Shown: one piece after another, positions 1 through 8,835 of the stretch
Position numbering within the stretch: the stretch's first letter is position 1
Layout of the letters: each line of letters opens with the position of its first letter
Assembly: GCF_002165305.2 (NCBI RefSeq)
Contig: NZ_CP032286.1
Coordinates: 3,162,001 to 3,226,000 of the forward strand
Origin: Acinetobacter sp. WCHA55
GTDB lineage: Bacteria; Pseudomonadota; Gammaproteobacteria; Pseudomonadales; Moraxellaceae
Direction of reading: 5' to 3'
DNA: 64,000 nt
Translations under genes and position numbers: made by a program
The notes under the pieces: generated by a model
Told to the model about the DNA's origin: nothing
Database searches by the model: none
The model's input: only the letters and a program-made list of their open reading frames with translations

Positions 1-63
1 ATAGACTGGAATCAGGTTATAACCTGCTGTTTTGAGTTGATCAAATTGAGTTTGCGTTGTCAT
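1..63 (-). CDS. trpE: Anthranilate synthase component I, N-terminal fragment (partial)
   Basis: Only the first 21 codons lie in the window; the gene runs off the left edge. The peptide starts MTTQTQFDQLKTAGYN and continues to IPVY, which resembles the N-terminus of Acinetobacter TrpE, the chorismate-using subunit of anthranilate synthase (first step of tryptophan synthesis). It lies 111 bp downstream of gph on the same strand, an arrangement common in gammaproteobacteria. With so few residues the call rests on the N-terminal match and on the gph neighbour, so it is probable rather than proven. Confidence 0.7.
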   Translation of the reverse strand, partial: MTTQTQFDQLKTAGYNLIPVY

Positions 64-174
64 GAGTGTTCTCTATTTTTTCAATATGGCGTGATCAGTT
101 TTTAAAATTAGTGCTTTGAGTTTCGCCATCGAAAAACCATATGTTTACTCATGTTCATTCCTTCGTTTACAAAG

Positions 175-843
175 TTACCCAATCAGTTCACACAGATTAT
201 CCACCACTTGCTGTGGCTGACAGTCTAAAATATTTTCACCATGATTATAGCCATAGCTGACCACAACACAATCAATACCCGCACGGCGTGCAGCCTCAAC
301 ATCATTGGATGAGTCCCCAATCATTAAGACCTGATCTTTGCTTTGTGCATATTGCTCAACACAATGTAACAATTGACGCGGATGAGGTTTGCGCTCTTCG
401 AAACGATCTCCACCGATGACATCCGCAAAATAATGGTTCATGCCTAAGTGATCGACAATAGCACGTGCAGGCAATTCAGGTTTATTGGTCACACAAATCA
501 TGGTTTTCTTTTGTGCCAAGCCCCATTCTAAAAATTCAAGAATGCCATCGAAAGGTCGAGTTTCTACACATGGGTCAGCATTATAAATTTTTAAAAATGT
601 ATCCAATAATTGTTGTTGCTGGGCAGGATCAACTTTACCCGTTAAATACTGCAAGGTGCTTTGACAAAACAGCGCCGTTCCCTTGCCCACCCAGATCCGT
701 ACCTGTGCCTCAGTAACAGTAGGCAGTTGCAAAGCATTCAGACTCATATTCATGGCACGATGTAAATCTGTTGCTGAATCAACCAAGGTTCCATCTAGAT
801 CGAAAAGTAAAACCTCTCGCTGTGCCACATTTGCAATATTCAT
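175..843 (-). CDS. gph: Phosphoglycolate phosphatase (HAD superfamily)
   Basis: 222-residue HAD hydrolase, the normal length for Gph, which removes phosphate from the 2-phosphoglycolate formed during DNA repair. The motif DLDGT at residues 15-19 supplies the nucleophile Asp15 and the general acid Asp17. A conserved Lys in the ERKPHP segment and the metal-binding motif MIGDSSND near residue 175 complete the HAD active site. It lies just upstream of trpE on the same strand. A strong hairpin at 881-912 separates it from the upstream FHA gene, so it probably has its own promoter. Related HAD phosphatases share these motifs, so substrate is inferred from length and position next to trpE. Confidence 0.88.
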   Translation of the reverse strand: MNIANVAQREVLLFDLDGTLVDSATDLHRAMNMSLNALQLPTVTEAQVRIWVGKGTALFCQSTLQYLTGKVDPAQQQQLLDTFLKIYNADPCVETRPFDGILEFLEWGLAQKKTMICVTNKPELPARAIVDHLGMNHYFADVIGGDRFEERKPHPRQLLHCVEQYAQSKDQVLMIGDSSNDVEAARRAGIDCVVVSYGYNHGENILDCQPQQVVDNLCELIG

Positions 844-880
844 TCGCCCTCACCCATTTTTATCATGTACTGCCCAAAAA

Positions 881-912
881 CAATCAAGGCATGCTTGTGC
901 ATGCCTTGATTG
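881..912 (-). terminator. Rho-independent terminator after the FHA gene
   Basis: A perfect 14-bp stem (881-894 with 899-912) and a 4-nt loop. Read on the minus strand it is followed by a run of five T. It closes the gspN-gspC-gspD-FHA transcription unit before gph. Confidence 0.8.
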
Positions 913-928
913 TAGTGCGATCTGCATT

Positions 929-1672
929 TTATTTGAACATCAGCCAAGCAATAATCGCTAAAATAATCAAGACAATAATCGAGATTAACCCCAACGAGGC
1001 ATTTTTCTGAGTTTCAAGCTCTTGCGTAACCTGTACTTTTGGAACCTCATTGTTCTCAACCTGAGGTGCGCTAGGCGCATTCAAATCCCCCCCTGCTGGA
1101 ATAGGAGCGGGTTTCGGAATACCGACATTTTGTGGCATACCATCACGCGTTAAACTCACATTACCATCGCGTTCTTTTAGCTCAGGCATGCCCTGATCGT
1201 TCATATGCTGTGCTGCCGTTTTCGGCTGTTCTGGCTCCACAGCAGGCTTGTCAGCACTCACTTCCGCTTGGGCCGTTTCTGAAGCTGCCACCGCTTCAGA
1301 TGGTTGGTTAATCGGCGCATCAACCACAGTTGCACCCAAAGTTGCAGCTTCTAACGATTCCACTACGTTTTCTAGCGCTTTAGCAGGCTCAAAGACTGAA
1401 AACTTTAAGCTTGCAAACTGGACAATATCACCCTGCTTCAACAACGTTTCTGCCGCAATTTGCACATCATTCACATATGTGCCATTTGAAGAACCCAAGT
1501 CTTGTAACCACAAAGACTGGTCTTTCAGTAAAAAGGCCGCATGTTTACGCGAAATTTCAGATTGTTGTAATAAAATATCCGCCGTTTGATGACGACCGAC
1601 CAACATATCACGGTCAATGCTAATTTCCTGACCCGTTAATTCGCCAGTAATTGCTTGTATTTTCCAAGTCAT
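929..1672 (-). CDS. Tail-anchored FHA-domain protein
   Basis: 247 residues. An N-terminal forkhead-associated domain spans roughly residues 20-95 and shows the phosphothreonine-binding landmarks GR, SRKHA and SSNGTYVN. A Pro/Ala/Glu-rich, probably disordered linker of about 125 residues follows. One hydrophobic helix at about residues 227-246 ends the protein with a short basic tail. No signal peptide is present, so the FHA domain should be cytoplasmic and anchored by the C-terminus (inference). It is the last gene after gspN-gspC-gspD on the same strand, about 90 bp behind gspD. FHA proteins read Thr phosphorylation, yet no Ser/Thr kinase gene lies in the window. Its partner and role are unknown. 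Confidence 0.75.
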   Translation of the reverse strand: MTWKIQAITGELTGQEISIDRDMLVGRHQTADILLQQSEISRKHAAFLLKDQSLWLQDLGSSNGTYVNDVQIAAETLLKQGDIVQFASLKFSVFEPAKALENVVESLEAATLGATVVDAPINQPSEAVAASETAQAEVSADKPAVEPEQPKTAAQHMNDQGMPELKERDGNVSLTRDGMPQNVGIPKPAPIPAGGDLNAPSAPQVENNEVPKVQVTQELETQKNASLGLISIIVLIILAIIAWLMFK

Positions 1673-1759
1673 GACTTATCTCTCTATGTGCTGATTTATG
1701 ATAACACAGAGAATATTCTTTACCATTTCACCTCCTCTTACAGATGAATGGCAGGACAG

Positions 1760-4111
1760 CTAGGCTGCACCTATCGAGACATTCTCAGTATATCGCTCAG
1801 GGATGGAATAGCTTGTCGATACCGCCTGTGCCAAGCGACCACCTTGAACATTTTGCATCATCAGGTTCAAGCCTAGCTGAGAATAAACCGTTGGGTATAG
1901 CTGACGCGAGGTGGTATTTTTAGGAACATTAGCAATCGGCTGTTTACGAATCGCAGGCTCAATGGCCACAGGCGTTGTTTCAACCATCGGTTGGGTTGTG
2001 GTTGGACTGCTTGGCACTTGTTGATACGATTGTGGCAAGGCCGGCTTGGTTGATGTCACAGGCAAACGCTGTTGGAAGACATCATCGACATTTTCAGGCA
2101 ATTTAGCAAAGCTACCATCTTTATCCATGGCCAACTGCAAGCTATAAAGCTGACTGTAACGCTGTTGAGAAAGGCGACGCGCAGACTCTCCATCTCCCAC
2201 AATCGTCGGATGAATGAAAACCAGCAAATTGCGCTTCTGATCTGACTTACCATCTGAGCGGAATAAACGCCCCAACCCTGGTATTGCACCAAGGCCTGGA
2301 ATAGATTGGCGTGAATAAGCCGTGTTATCCGAAATCAAGCCACCTAAAACAATGGTATTGCCATGTTCCGCCAAGACCGAAGTTTTAATTGCGCGTTTAC
2401 TGGTGACCAAATCCTGTGCTTCACCTTTATTGGTTTTGACATCTGAAACTTCTTGTTCAATCTCTAAGCGAATGGTTCCACCTTCACCAATATGCGGCAC
2501 TACCTTAAGCGTTACACCTACATCTTTACGCTCAATGGTAGTGTAGGGGTTGGCTGTACCTGAAGAGGTGGTAGAAACTGAGCCTGTTACAAAGGGCACA
2601 TTTTCACCCACGACGATATAGGCCTCTTCATTATCCATAGTGACAATCGATGGAGTAGACAGCAAATTCGACTTGGTATTACTTTTTAGCGCCTGAATCA
2701 TCGCACCATATAACTGACGCGAGCCATCACTGCCTTCTTTATAATCCCCAAGGATCAGTGAGCCACCTGCACCGATTGCACTTGCAGCCCCTGCCCCGCC
2801 CCCCGTTAAATAATTTGCAGCAATACTTTTGAGACTCGAACCGATATTGTCAAAATTGATAATTCCAACACCACTACTTAAATCACCCATCGCCCATTGT
2901 ACGCCCAATTGGTCGGCATCGTTACCCTCCACCTCGAGAATAGTCGCCTCAATCAGGACTTGCTGACGACGGGTATCTAACTGTTGAATAGCTGACTCGA
3001 TTTCACGCATCAACTGAGGGTCTGCTTTGACCACCAACGCATTTTGCGAACTATCGGCAATAATACTCACCCCATTGCTGTTAAAGCTGGTGATGTTGTT
3101 CTGATTGCGATTGGACTGGCTATTTAAATTAATACTGGGTGTGGAAATTTGTGAAGATGAACCTTCACTGGAACTATTATTTTGGTTATAGCTGGAATTA
3201 CTATTGTTATTACTGTCATTAAGCTCGCTAGAATTAACAGCCTGTCCTGAGACCAAACCTTGTAAAATTTCGGATAAGCTTTTGGCGCTGGCATATTTTA
3301 AGCGGAACACTTTCAAGCCCCCCAAACGCTCCGCAGCAGGCACATCCAGCATCTCAATCATTTGGCGAATACGTTTACGTGTCGCGGTATCCCCTTTTAA
3401 AATAATCCGATTGGTACGGTTATCTGCAATGATCCGTATTCTGGAACCTTTTAAATCTTTGATTGAGCCCGTTCCGCTCATACTTTCCAGTAACCCAATC
3501 ATTTCCTCAGCCTGACTCGATTGCAACGACACCGCTTCGATGTCATTTTGTCCCGTCCCATCCAAATTACGGATAATGGTTTCAAGCTGATAAATATTGC
3601 TAGCACGATCGGAAACAATCAGTGCATTGGTGCCATTCACTGCAGATAAATGTGCAAACTGCGGCATCAATGGACGCAATGCAGGAATCAAATCATTGGC
3701 ATTGGTGTTTTCCAACCAAATCACTCGCGTCACAACCTGATCGCCTGTGGCACGGTGACGAATATCATAGGGAATGCCTGAACTTTTAACATTACTGTCA
3801 GGCACAATTTTAATGGTCCGACCAGAAGGAATCGCGACTACACCATTGACATTCAAGACCCCTAAGAACAAGTCGTAGACTTCTTGCTTATTCAACGCTT
3901 TGTTTGAAATCACCGTGACATTGCCGCGTACCCGTGGATCAACTGCAAAGTTTTTCCCCGTAATATCTGCAACTTCATTAATAAATGCAGTTAAGTCTGC
4001 ATCGCGCAGATTAATTTTCCATGTTTGTGCATAGCTGGCTGTACTCACCATGGCAAGCAAAGGTGCTGCGATTGTCAGTGCCCAAACAGGGCGGTGATTC
4101 AATAAAGCCAT
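1760..4111 (-). CDS. gspD: Type II secretion system secretin GspD
   Basis: 783 residues with a Sec signal peptide ending in SYAQ near residue 29. It forms the outer-membrane channel of the type II secretion system. N0 (from about residue 30) and N1-N3 ring domains are followed by the C-terminal secretin domain, which carries VPFVTGS and the conserved VLGGLI segment. A Ser/Asn-rich low-complexity insert lies at about residues 295-345 within N3. After the secretin core there is a Pro/Thr/Gln-rich extension of about 130 residues that may hold the pilotin-binding part. gspC and gspN precede it on the same strand. The other gsp genes are not in the window; a split T2SS cluster is usual in Acinetobacter. 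Confidence 0.95.
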   Translation of the reverse strand: MALLNHRPVWALTIAAPLLAMVSTASYAQTWKINLRDADLTAFINEVADITGKNFAVDPRVRGNVTVISNKALNKQEVYDLFLGVLNVNGVVAIPSGRTIKIVPDSNVKSSGIPYDIRHRATGDQVVTRVIWLENTNANDLIPALRPLMPQFAHLSAVNGTNALIVSDRASNIYQLETIIRNLDGTGQNDIEAVSLQSSQAEEMIGLLESMSGTGSIKDLKGSRIRIIADNRTNRIILKGDTATRKRIRQMIEMLDVPAAERLGGLKVFRLKYASAKSLSEILQGLVSGQAVNSSELNDSNNNSNSSYNQNNSSSEGSSSQISTPSINLNSQSNRNQNNITSFNSNGVSIIADSSQNALVVKADPQLMREIESAIQQLDTRRQQVLIEATILEVEGNDADQLGVQWAMGDLSSGVGIINFDNIGSSLKSIAANYLTGGGAGAASAIGAGGSLILGDYKEGSDGSRQLYGAMIQALKSNTKSNLLSTPSIVTMDNEEAYIVVGENVPFVTGSVSTTSSGTANPYTTIERKDVGVTLKVVPHIGEGGTIRLEIEQEVSDVKTNKGEAQDLVTSKRAIKTSVLAEHGNTIVLGGLISDNTAYSRQSIPGLGAIPGLGRLFRSDGKSDQKRNLLVFIHPTIVGDGESARRLSQQRYSQLYSLQLAMDKDGSFAKLPENVDDVFQQRLPVTSTKPALPQSYQQVPSSPTTTQPMVETTPVAIEPAIRKQPIANVPKNTTSRQLYPTVYSQLGLNLMMQNVQGGRLAQAVSTSYSIPERYTENVSIGAA

Positions 4112-4150
4112 AAATCCAAGTCATTCCTAACTAATATTGGTGATGCTCGA

Positions 4151-4975
4151 TCACTGAAAATTCTGTTGTACCGTAATGATACGATCACCACGTTTCACTT
4201 CTATTTTTACTTGTCCTTCACGGCGCGCACGTTCTAACAGCTGCGCGTCGTTTTGCCCCTGTCCGATCGTTTGACCATTTAAAGACATAATCTGATCTCC
4301 AGCCTGCAAGCCTAAACGGCTTCGTAGTGCAGCCGGTGTTTGCTCAGTGACTTGATAACCCTGCCCCGTGTTATTGGTATTTACACCCAAATCTTTTAAA
4401 TATTGCTCACGATCTTGTTGTAAGTTCTGTACTGCTTGACCTAATGCTTGCTGCTCTTGACTCACAGCAGGAGCTACAACAGGTGCTGTTACAGGGGGCA
4501 CAATTTGCTGATCTAAATTATCAATCCCTTGAAAAAACAATTCTCGGGTTTGCCCACTGTTATTTTTGAGAAGCACGCGATCCCAATACACCTCTGACAA
4601 ATAATAAGCGCTGCCTTCGATGTTTTCCCCGACCCGATAGCGCTCTGCCACATTATTTGCCTTAATCACAGCAGATGAGAACTGACTGGGTTGTCCAACC
4701 ACCACCCCTTGTAGCTGTAAATTGAGCTGATCATCTGCGGGATTCTTACTTTGCTCTGCAAATAGCGCAAAATTGGTAATATGCGGAACTTGGGGTTGCT
4801 GTGAACCCAATTCAACGCGCGGCATTTGCATAACTTGTGGTGGTGCCACCCAAAGCCAAAACAAGCCAGCCAACTTCCAGCATAGCGCCAAGATCAAAAG
4901 CATTAAACACAGGGGTGCTACGCGCTCAAACTGTTTCTGATTCAGCTCTGGTAATTTTTGCAGATCAAAACCCAT
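4151..4975 (-). CDS. gspC: Type II secretion system inner-membrane protein GspC
   Basis: 274 residues: short cytoplasmic N-terminus, one membrane helix at about residues 20-43, a periplasmic homology region that in the family contacts the N0 domain of GspD, and a C-terminal PDZ domain from about residue 213 (LRSRLGLQAGDQIMSLNG). A Gln-rich linker joins the two periplasmic domains. GspC couples the inner-membrane platform to the secretin and helps select substrates. Its ATG overlaps the gspN stop by one base (TAATG), so translation is probably coupled. gspD follows after 39 bp. Confidence 0.93.
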   Translation of the reverse strand: MGFDLQKLPELNQKQFERVAPLCLMLLILALCWKLAGLFWLWVAPPQVMQMPRVELGSQQPQVPHITNFALFAEQSKNPADDQLNLQLQGVVVGQPSQFSSAVIKANNVAERYRVGENIEGSAYYLSEVYWDRVLLKNNSGQTRELFFQGIDNLDQQIVPPVTAPVVAPAVSQEQQALGQAVQNLQQDREQYLKDLGVNTNNTGQGYQVTEQTPAALRSRLGLQAGDQIMSLNGQTIGQGQNDAQLLERARREGQVKIEVKRGDRIITVQQNFQ

Positions 4976-5736
4976 TAAAAGCCTCCACTGAGTAAAGGCT
5001 GACGTGAACTCACCACATAATTATCTAGACCTGCTTTGCCTTGATATGACGGGACATTCAACATGAGACGCTGGGTTAATTGCACATCTAGCATCAAGCT
5101 TGGGTCGATGGTCAGATTCATCAGTTTTTGTTGTCGTTGATCGCGCAAATCGATCATCAGCTTATTTTGCTCCTGCGACAAACGACCCGCCAACGATGGA
5201 ATCTGCATTTGTTGCGGGCGCTGCGCAAAGATATACATGAGTTCGCCACCTGCCCATTGTATTCCCCCATCCACCTGATCAAATCCTTGCTCTTTTTTAT
5301 AGTTAAAATCAATTTTTTGTAACTGAATCGCATTACTCGGCCATTGCCAATTGGCCAACGACTTTAACGTTTCGGGTGCAATTTGTCCGTTTAAATCACG
5401 CACCATTATTTTTTTTCCAAACCCATAAGCCAAAACGCCTTCAAGCTTAGTATTGGCACTATAAATTTCAAGATTCGCACCTGCACGAAGGAGCAGTAAA
5501 TCTAAAGGTCGGGTGGTCCAAAGGACAGTTCCACGCAATTTTCCAGTTTGCCAATCGGCCTGTCCATGCCAAATATTACCGCTGACGTTGTGTAAAACTT
5601 GGTTGTTTTTATAAAATTTTGCAAACAGCCATGCCGCAGGAATTTGCAGCAAAACAAAAATTAAAAAGGCAACGACTGCAAACATCCACCACGTGATGTA
5701 TTTAGGTTTTGTGATTCTCCCACCACGAACTTTCAA
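4975..5736 (-). CDS. gspN: Type II secretion system protein GspN
   Basis: 253 residues with one N-terminal membrane helix at about residues 15-37 and a periplasmic beta-rich remainder (WHGQADWQ, GTVLWTTRPLDLL), the usual pattern of GspN/PulN. It is an accessory T2SS component of uncertain role that many systems lack. It is the first gene of the gspN-gspC-gspD unit, and its start lies 80 bp from the hns terminator hairpin. Similarity in this family is low outside the N-terminal part, so operon position strongly supports the call. Confidence 0.85.
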   Translation of the reverse strand: MKVRGGRITKPKYITWWMFAVVAFLIFVLLQIPAAWLFAKFYKNNQVLHNVSGNIWHGQADWQTGKLRGTVLWTTRPLDLLLLRAGANLEIYSANTKLEGVLAYGFGKKIMVRDLNGQIAPETLKSLANWQWPSNAIQLQKIDFNYKKEQGFDQVDGGIQWAGGELMYIFAQRPQQMQIPSLAGRLSQEQNKLMIDLRDQRQQKLMNLTIDPSLMLDVQLTQRLMLNVPSYQGKAGLDNYVVSSRQPLLSGGF

Positions 5737-5814
5737 TTATTCTTCCTTGCTTCATTTCTTGTCTTTCTTTGATAGACATTATGCATAATTTTACAACAAC
5801 ACCAAACTTTAACT

Positions 5815-5850
5815 ATAAAAAAAACCAAGCAGATGATGCTTGGTTTTTTG
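5815..5850. terminator. Terminator downstream of hns
   Basis: Hairpin with an 11-bp stem (5821-5831 with 5837-5847) and a 5-nt loop, flanked by an A-run on one side and a T-run on the other. In minus orientation it terminates hns just before the promoter region of gspN. Confidence 0.85.
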
Positions 5851-5882
5851 AGCTTATGTCACATCTGTGACAAGGTGATGAC

Positions 5883-6206
5883 TTAGATTAGAAAATCTTC
5901 AAGCTTCGCACCTTTTTCTAACTGAGCCACTAACCAACGTGGTTGCTTACCACGGCCAGTCCATGTCTCCGCAGCATTGCCTTTGTTACGGTAACGTGGT
6001 TCAACCGACTTACGTGTGCCTTTTTTACGCTTAGTCGCGCCAAACTCTAAAATTTGTTCAATGCTTAAGCCTACATTTTCCGCAATCGCGTTAATTTGGG
6101 TATAAGCATCTTCAATTGCTTGATCTTTTTTAGATGCAATTAAAGCTTCCGCTTCGATTTGTAGACGCTTTAACTCTTCTACGGATAAATTACTAATATC
6201 TGGCAT
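5883..6206 (-). CDS. hns: H-NS family nucleoid-associated regulator
   Basis: 107 residues from the ATG at 6206. This start was chosen over an ATG eight codons upstream because GGAG sits eight bases before it and because MPDISNLSVEELK is the usual Acinetobacter H-NS N-terminus. The first half is helical and charged (oligomerisation). The C-terminal DNA-binding domain has the core motif TWTGRGKQPRW and ends in LEDFLI. H-NS binds AT-rich DNA and silences horizontally acquired genes. It is a single-gene unit with its own terminator. The upstream gap (6207-6358) is AT-rich and probably carries the promoter; no clear element was assigned. Confidence 0.95.
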   Translation of the reverse strand: MPDISNLSVEELKRLQIEAEALIASKKDQAIEDAYTQINAIAENVGLSIEQILEFGATKRKKGTRKSVEPRYRNKGNAAETWTGRGKQPRWLVAQLEKGAKLEDFLI

Positions 6207-6358
6207 TACATTAACTCCATTAACCAACATTTTATTTACTGAGTCTATTTAATAATATTTTGATTAGACCAAAGACTCAACTCATCCATGACTTAAACAA
6301 CAATACTTAGACAGTATTTATATAGTCTAGCGACTTTTAAAATAAATAAAAAGGTATT

Positions 6359-6787
6359 TTATATTTGGTGACCGACCGTTAACTCAAATTCCTTGAGTTT
6401 TTTACGCACCAGCTCAGGAATTAATGTTTTCTGCATATTGGTTTTATCGACACAAACAATGACTGCTTCTGCTTCCGCAACGAATGCTTGTTGCTGTTCA
6501 CTCCATAATAAATAGTGCATACGAAATGCACTGTTTCTGAGTTCCTCAATACGCGCACTAATTTTTAATTGGTCTGGATAAAATACTGGTTTTAAATATT
6601 TGCACTGATTTGATGCAACAACAGTTAGTACATCCGCAGATAAAATACCCGTATGTTCAATATAAGCCAAACGCGCACTTTCAACATAACGATAATACAT
6701 GACATTATTAACATGACCAAAGGCATCCATATCTCCCCAAGCCACGTGTTGAGTATAAACCAATGGGTAATCTAAAACGCTCTGCAT
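6359..6787 (-). CDS. Acyl-CoA thioesterase, 4HBT hotdog family
   Basis: 142 residues of the hotdog fold. The signature DMDAFGHVNN at residues 19-28 with the following YYRYVESAR helix is that of the YbgC/FadM-type thioesterases, in which Asp21 is the likely catalytic acid. The reaction would be hydrolysis of an acyl-CoA; chain length and substrate cannot be read from the sequence. It starts seven bases after the hemY stop on the same strand, so it is probably co-transcribed with the hem genes, although no role in haem synthesis is implied. Confidence 0.85.
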   Translation of the reverse strand: MQSVLDYPLVYTQHVAWGDMDAFGHVNNVMYYRYVESARLAYIEHTGILSADVLTVVASNQCKYLKPVFYPDQLKISARIEELRNSAFRMHYLLWSEQQQAFVAEAEAVIVCVDKTNMQKTLIPELVRKKLKEFELTVGHQI

Positions 6788-6794
6788 TATGCAC

Positions 6795-7988
6795 CTATAT
6801 TTTCATTTCTACAAAATTTGCATTATTTTCAAAAATTAAATTTAACTGTTTAATTAAATCCTCATCGCCATTTAAGGTCGATTTGATTCTTAAATAGTTC
6901 ATTAATACATTATCGGGATATAAACTTAATAACGCATCTGCCTGCTCTTGCATGCCTAAAGCAGTATAAATATGCCACTTAGCAAAACTCAAAACTGGCA
7001 CACTCATATACTTCGCTTCCCATGCTTCTATGTGTTGCTGTAAGTCCACATAATCGGGTTGCTGTTTCAATAGTTGCTGCTGGAACCACAAATAAAACAC
7101 TTCCGAATTAAACTGCTGATTGAGCAAATAAATCGACAAATATTGGTGCTGTTCACTCATGTCTGGTATACGTGCTAACAACTTAAGCCACAGCAATTGA
7201 ACATCATAACTGCGACTGAAAATCTGATCAGACAAGTCCAAATAACGTTGTTTTAAATCCTCTAAATTTTCATAATTGGCTTGATCAAATTTTATCAATA
7301 AACGCTTCAGCCATGCTTTTTTCACATCTTGATCTAAATGACCATATTGGGTTGAACGTAAATACAGCCATGGAAATTGAATCGCAAAACGTCCCCATAG
7401 CTCTTTTAAACAAGCTTCATAAGCGGCTTGCACGTCTTTAAGCCAAGGTGAAAGTTCATGTTGATTGAGAAACTCTAGATGAGTTAACGCTTGTTCTGCA
7501 TCTTCTTGTGCCAAGAAAAGCTCAATGCGCTGCAGTTCGGCCAACTCAAAAGCCATGGCATTGCTTTGGCTCAAGGCGCTTAGGGCTTCAGGGAACTGCT
7601 CCTTCATCAGATATAAACGTGCATCGATAATACTTTTGAGCAAGCCCGACTGCGCGAAGGCATTTTGAATAAAGGCCTGCTGATCTCGACCTGCATCTAA
7701 CAACCAGATCACAGCCAATTGCTCGTAGGGATGTAAATTTTTAAAATCAAAAACAGTTTCCGCTTTGCGTTTTTCTCGACTGAGATAACGTTTTAGCCCC
7801 AACCAAACCAAATGCAAGCTAAAACTAAGCACCGCTAGAGCAATAAATACGACCCAAAGATTGGTTTGTAACTGCCAATCATGCCAAAACACATAGACAT
7901 AACCTGCACCATGCCCATAACTCAAGACACTCAGCGCGGCAATTGCAATTAAACTCACCAAGCCATAAGCAATCAGTATTTGTTTCAT
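6795..7988 (-). CDS. hemY: HemY-like tetrapyrrole-associated membrane protein
   Basis: 397 residues from the ATG at 7988. A longer frame exists, but GGGG lies seven bases before this ATG and homologues start with the membrane helix. Two N-terminal membrane helices (about residues 3-22 and 38-60) are followed by a long helical Leu/Gln-rich region of TPR type. HemY (PF07219) is not an enzyme of the pathway; in enterobacteria it is thought to assist haem synthesis at the membrane. It follows hemX after four bases, completing hemC-hemD-hemX-hemY. Confidence 0.85.
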   Translation of the reverse strand: MKQILIAYGLVSLIAIAALSVLSYGHGAGYVYVFWHDWQLQTNLWVVFIALAVLSFSLHLVWLGLKRYLSREKRKAETVFDFKNLHPYEQLAVIWLLDAGRDQQAFIQNAFAQSGLLKSIIDARLYLMKEQFPEALSALSQSNAMAFELAELQRIELFLAQEDAEQALTHLEFLNQHELSPWLKDVQAAYEACLKELWGRFAIQFPWLYLRSTQYGHLDQDVKKAWLKRLLIKFDQANYENLEDLKQRYLDLSDQIFSRSYDVQLLWLKLLARIPDMSEQHQYLSIYLLNQQFNSEVFYLWFQQQLLKQQPDYVDLQQHIEAWEAKYMSVPVLSFAKWHIYTALGMQEQADALLSLYPDNVLMNYLRIKSTLNGDEDLIKQLNLIFENNANFVEMKI

Positions 7989-7992
7989 TCCA

Positions 7993-8835
7993 TTACCCCA
8001 GCAACGCACGCGTACTTAAAATAGGCGTTGGAACAACCACCAATGTTTTCAGCTTATTCAGCTGTTTTAGTAGCTCTTTGGCTTTAGGGTCTGGAAGTTG
8101 TTGGATCAACAGCATCACTTCGGTTAAGTCTTTTTGATATTCGCTATATTGCCCTGCAGCTAAGGCTTGGCGTGCCAACAATAAACGTAACTGTGCTTCT
8201 TTCAGCACAATTTGTCGTTGCATTAACGCTGTTGCAGGTGCTTGCGCAGGTTCGAGCCTCAACCATTGCTTCCAAAAGGGTTCGGACGTATCGCGCGTGG
8301 TGTTTAACTGAGGTTGTTGTATTTCTCGATTTAAGGCCTGATCAATCTGTTGCAGCTGACGATTAATCAGCGCTTGCTGCTCATTACGCTCAGCCACAAA
8401 TTTCTGAATAGTTTGCATATCTCGTGCTATCACCTGATGCAAACTTTGCTTCAACGCCACAGCCAAGTTGTATTTTTCCAGTTGCATATCTAAAAAAGCC
8501 AATTTATCGGTGGCCACCACATACTGCTGTTGCTTTAAGGCAAACTCAACCAAGTCCAACTGTTGATTAATAAACAAAATAGGATCAATACCCTCAACCA
8601 CCAACTCGGTAGGTTGGCTACTTATCGAATTCACTATTGCAGGGGCTTGTTTCAAAGTTTCTTTTTGACGCTGTAGAGCCACGACTTGATCGTTTAAATT
8701 TGCACTGCGCTGTTCAATTTGGTGCATTTCATTGAGCAAAGTGACTTGCTGTGCACTCAGCCCCCACACGTCATAACTTAGCTTTGCAATCCACGCCAAT
8801 GCAGCCATCAATACAATGATAAGAATCTTCTTCAT
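7993..8835 (-). CDS. hemX: HemX-like membrane-anchored protein
   Basis: 280 residues with one N-terminal membrane helix (about residues 4-25) and a long Gln-rich coiled-coil region (residues about 28-65 and 95-180). This is the HemX pattern (PF04375). The older assignment as uroporphyrinogen methyltransferase is not supported by any methyltransferase motif here. The start codon overlaps the hemD stop by four bases, which indicates coupling. Its function is probably regulatory or scaffolding for the haem pathway, inferred only from conserved linkage with hemD and hemY. Confidence 0.82.
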   Translation of the reverse strand: MKKILIIVLMAALAWIAKLSYDVWGLSAQQVTLLNEMHQIEQRSANLNDQVVALQRQKETLKQAPAIVNSISSQPTELVVEGIDPILFINQQLDLVEFALKQQQYVVATDKLAFLDMQLEKYNLAVALKQSLHQVIARDMQTIQKFVAERNEQQALINRQLQQIDQALNREIQQPQLNTTRDTSEPFWKQWLRLEPAQAPATALMQRQIVLKEAQLRLLLARQALAAGQYSEYQKDLTEVMLLIQQLPDPKAKELLKQLNKLKTLVVVPTPILSTRALLG

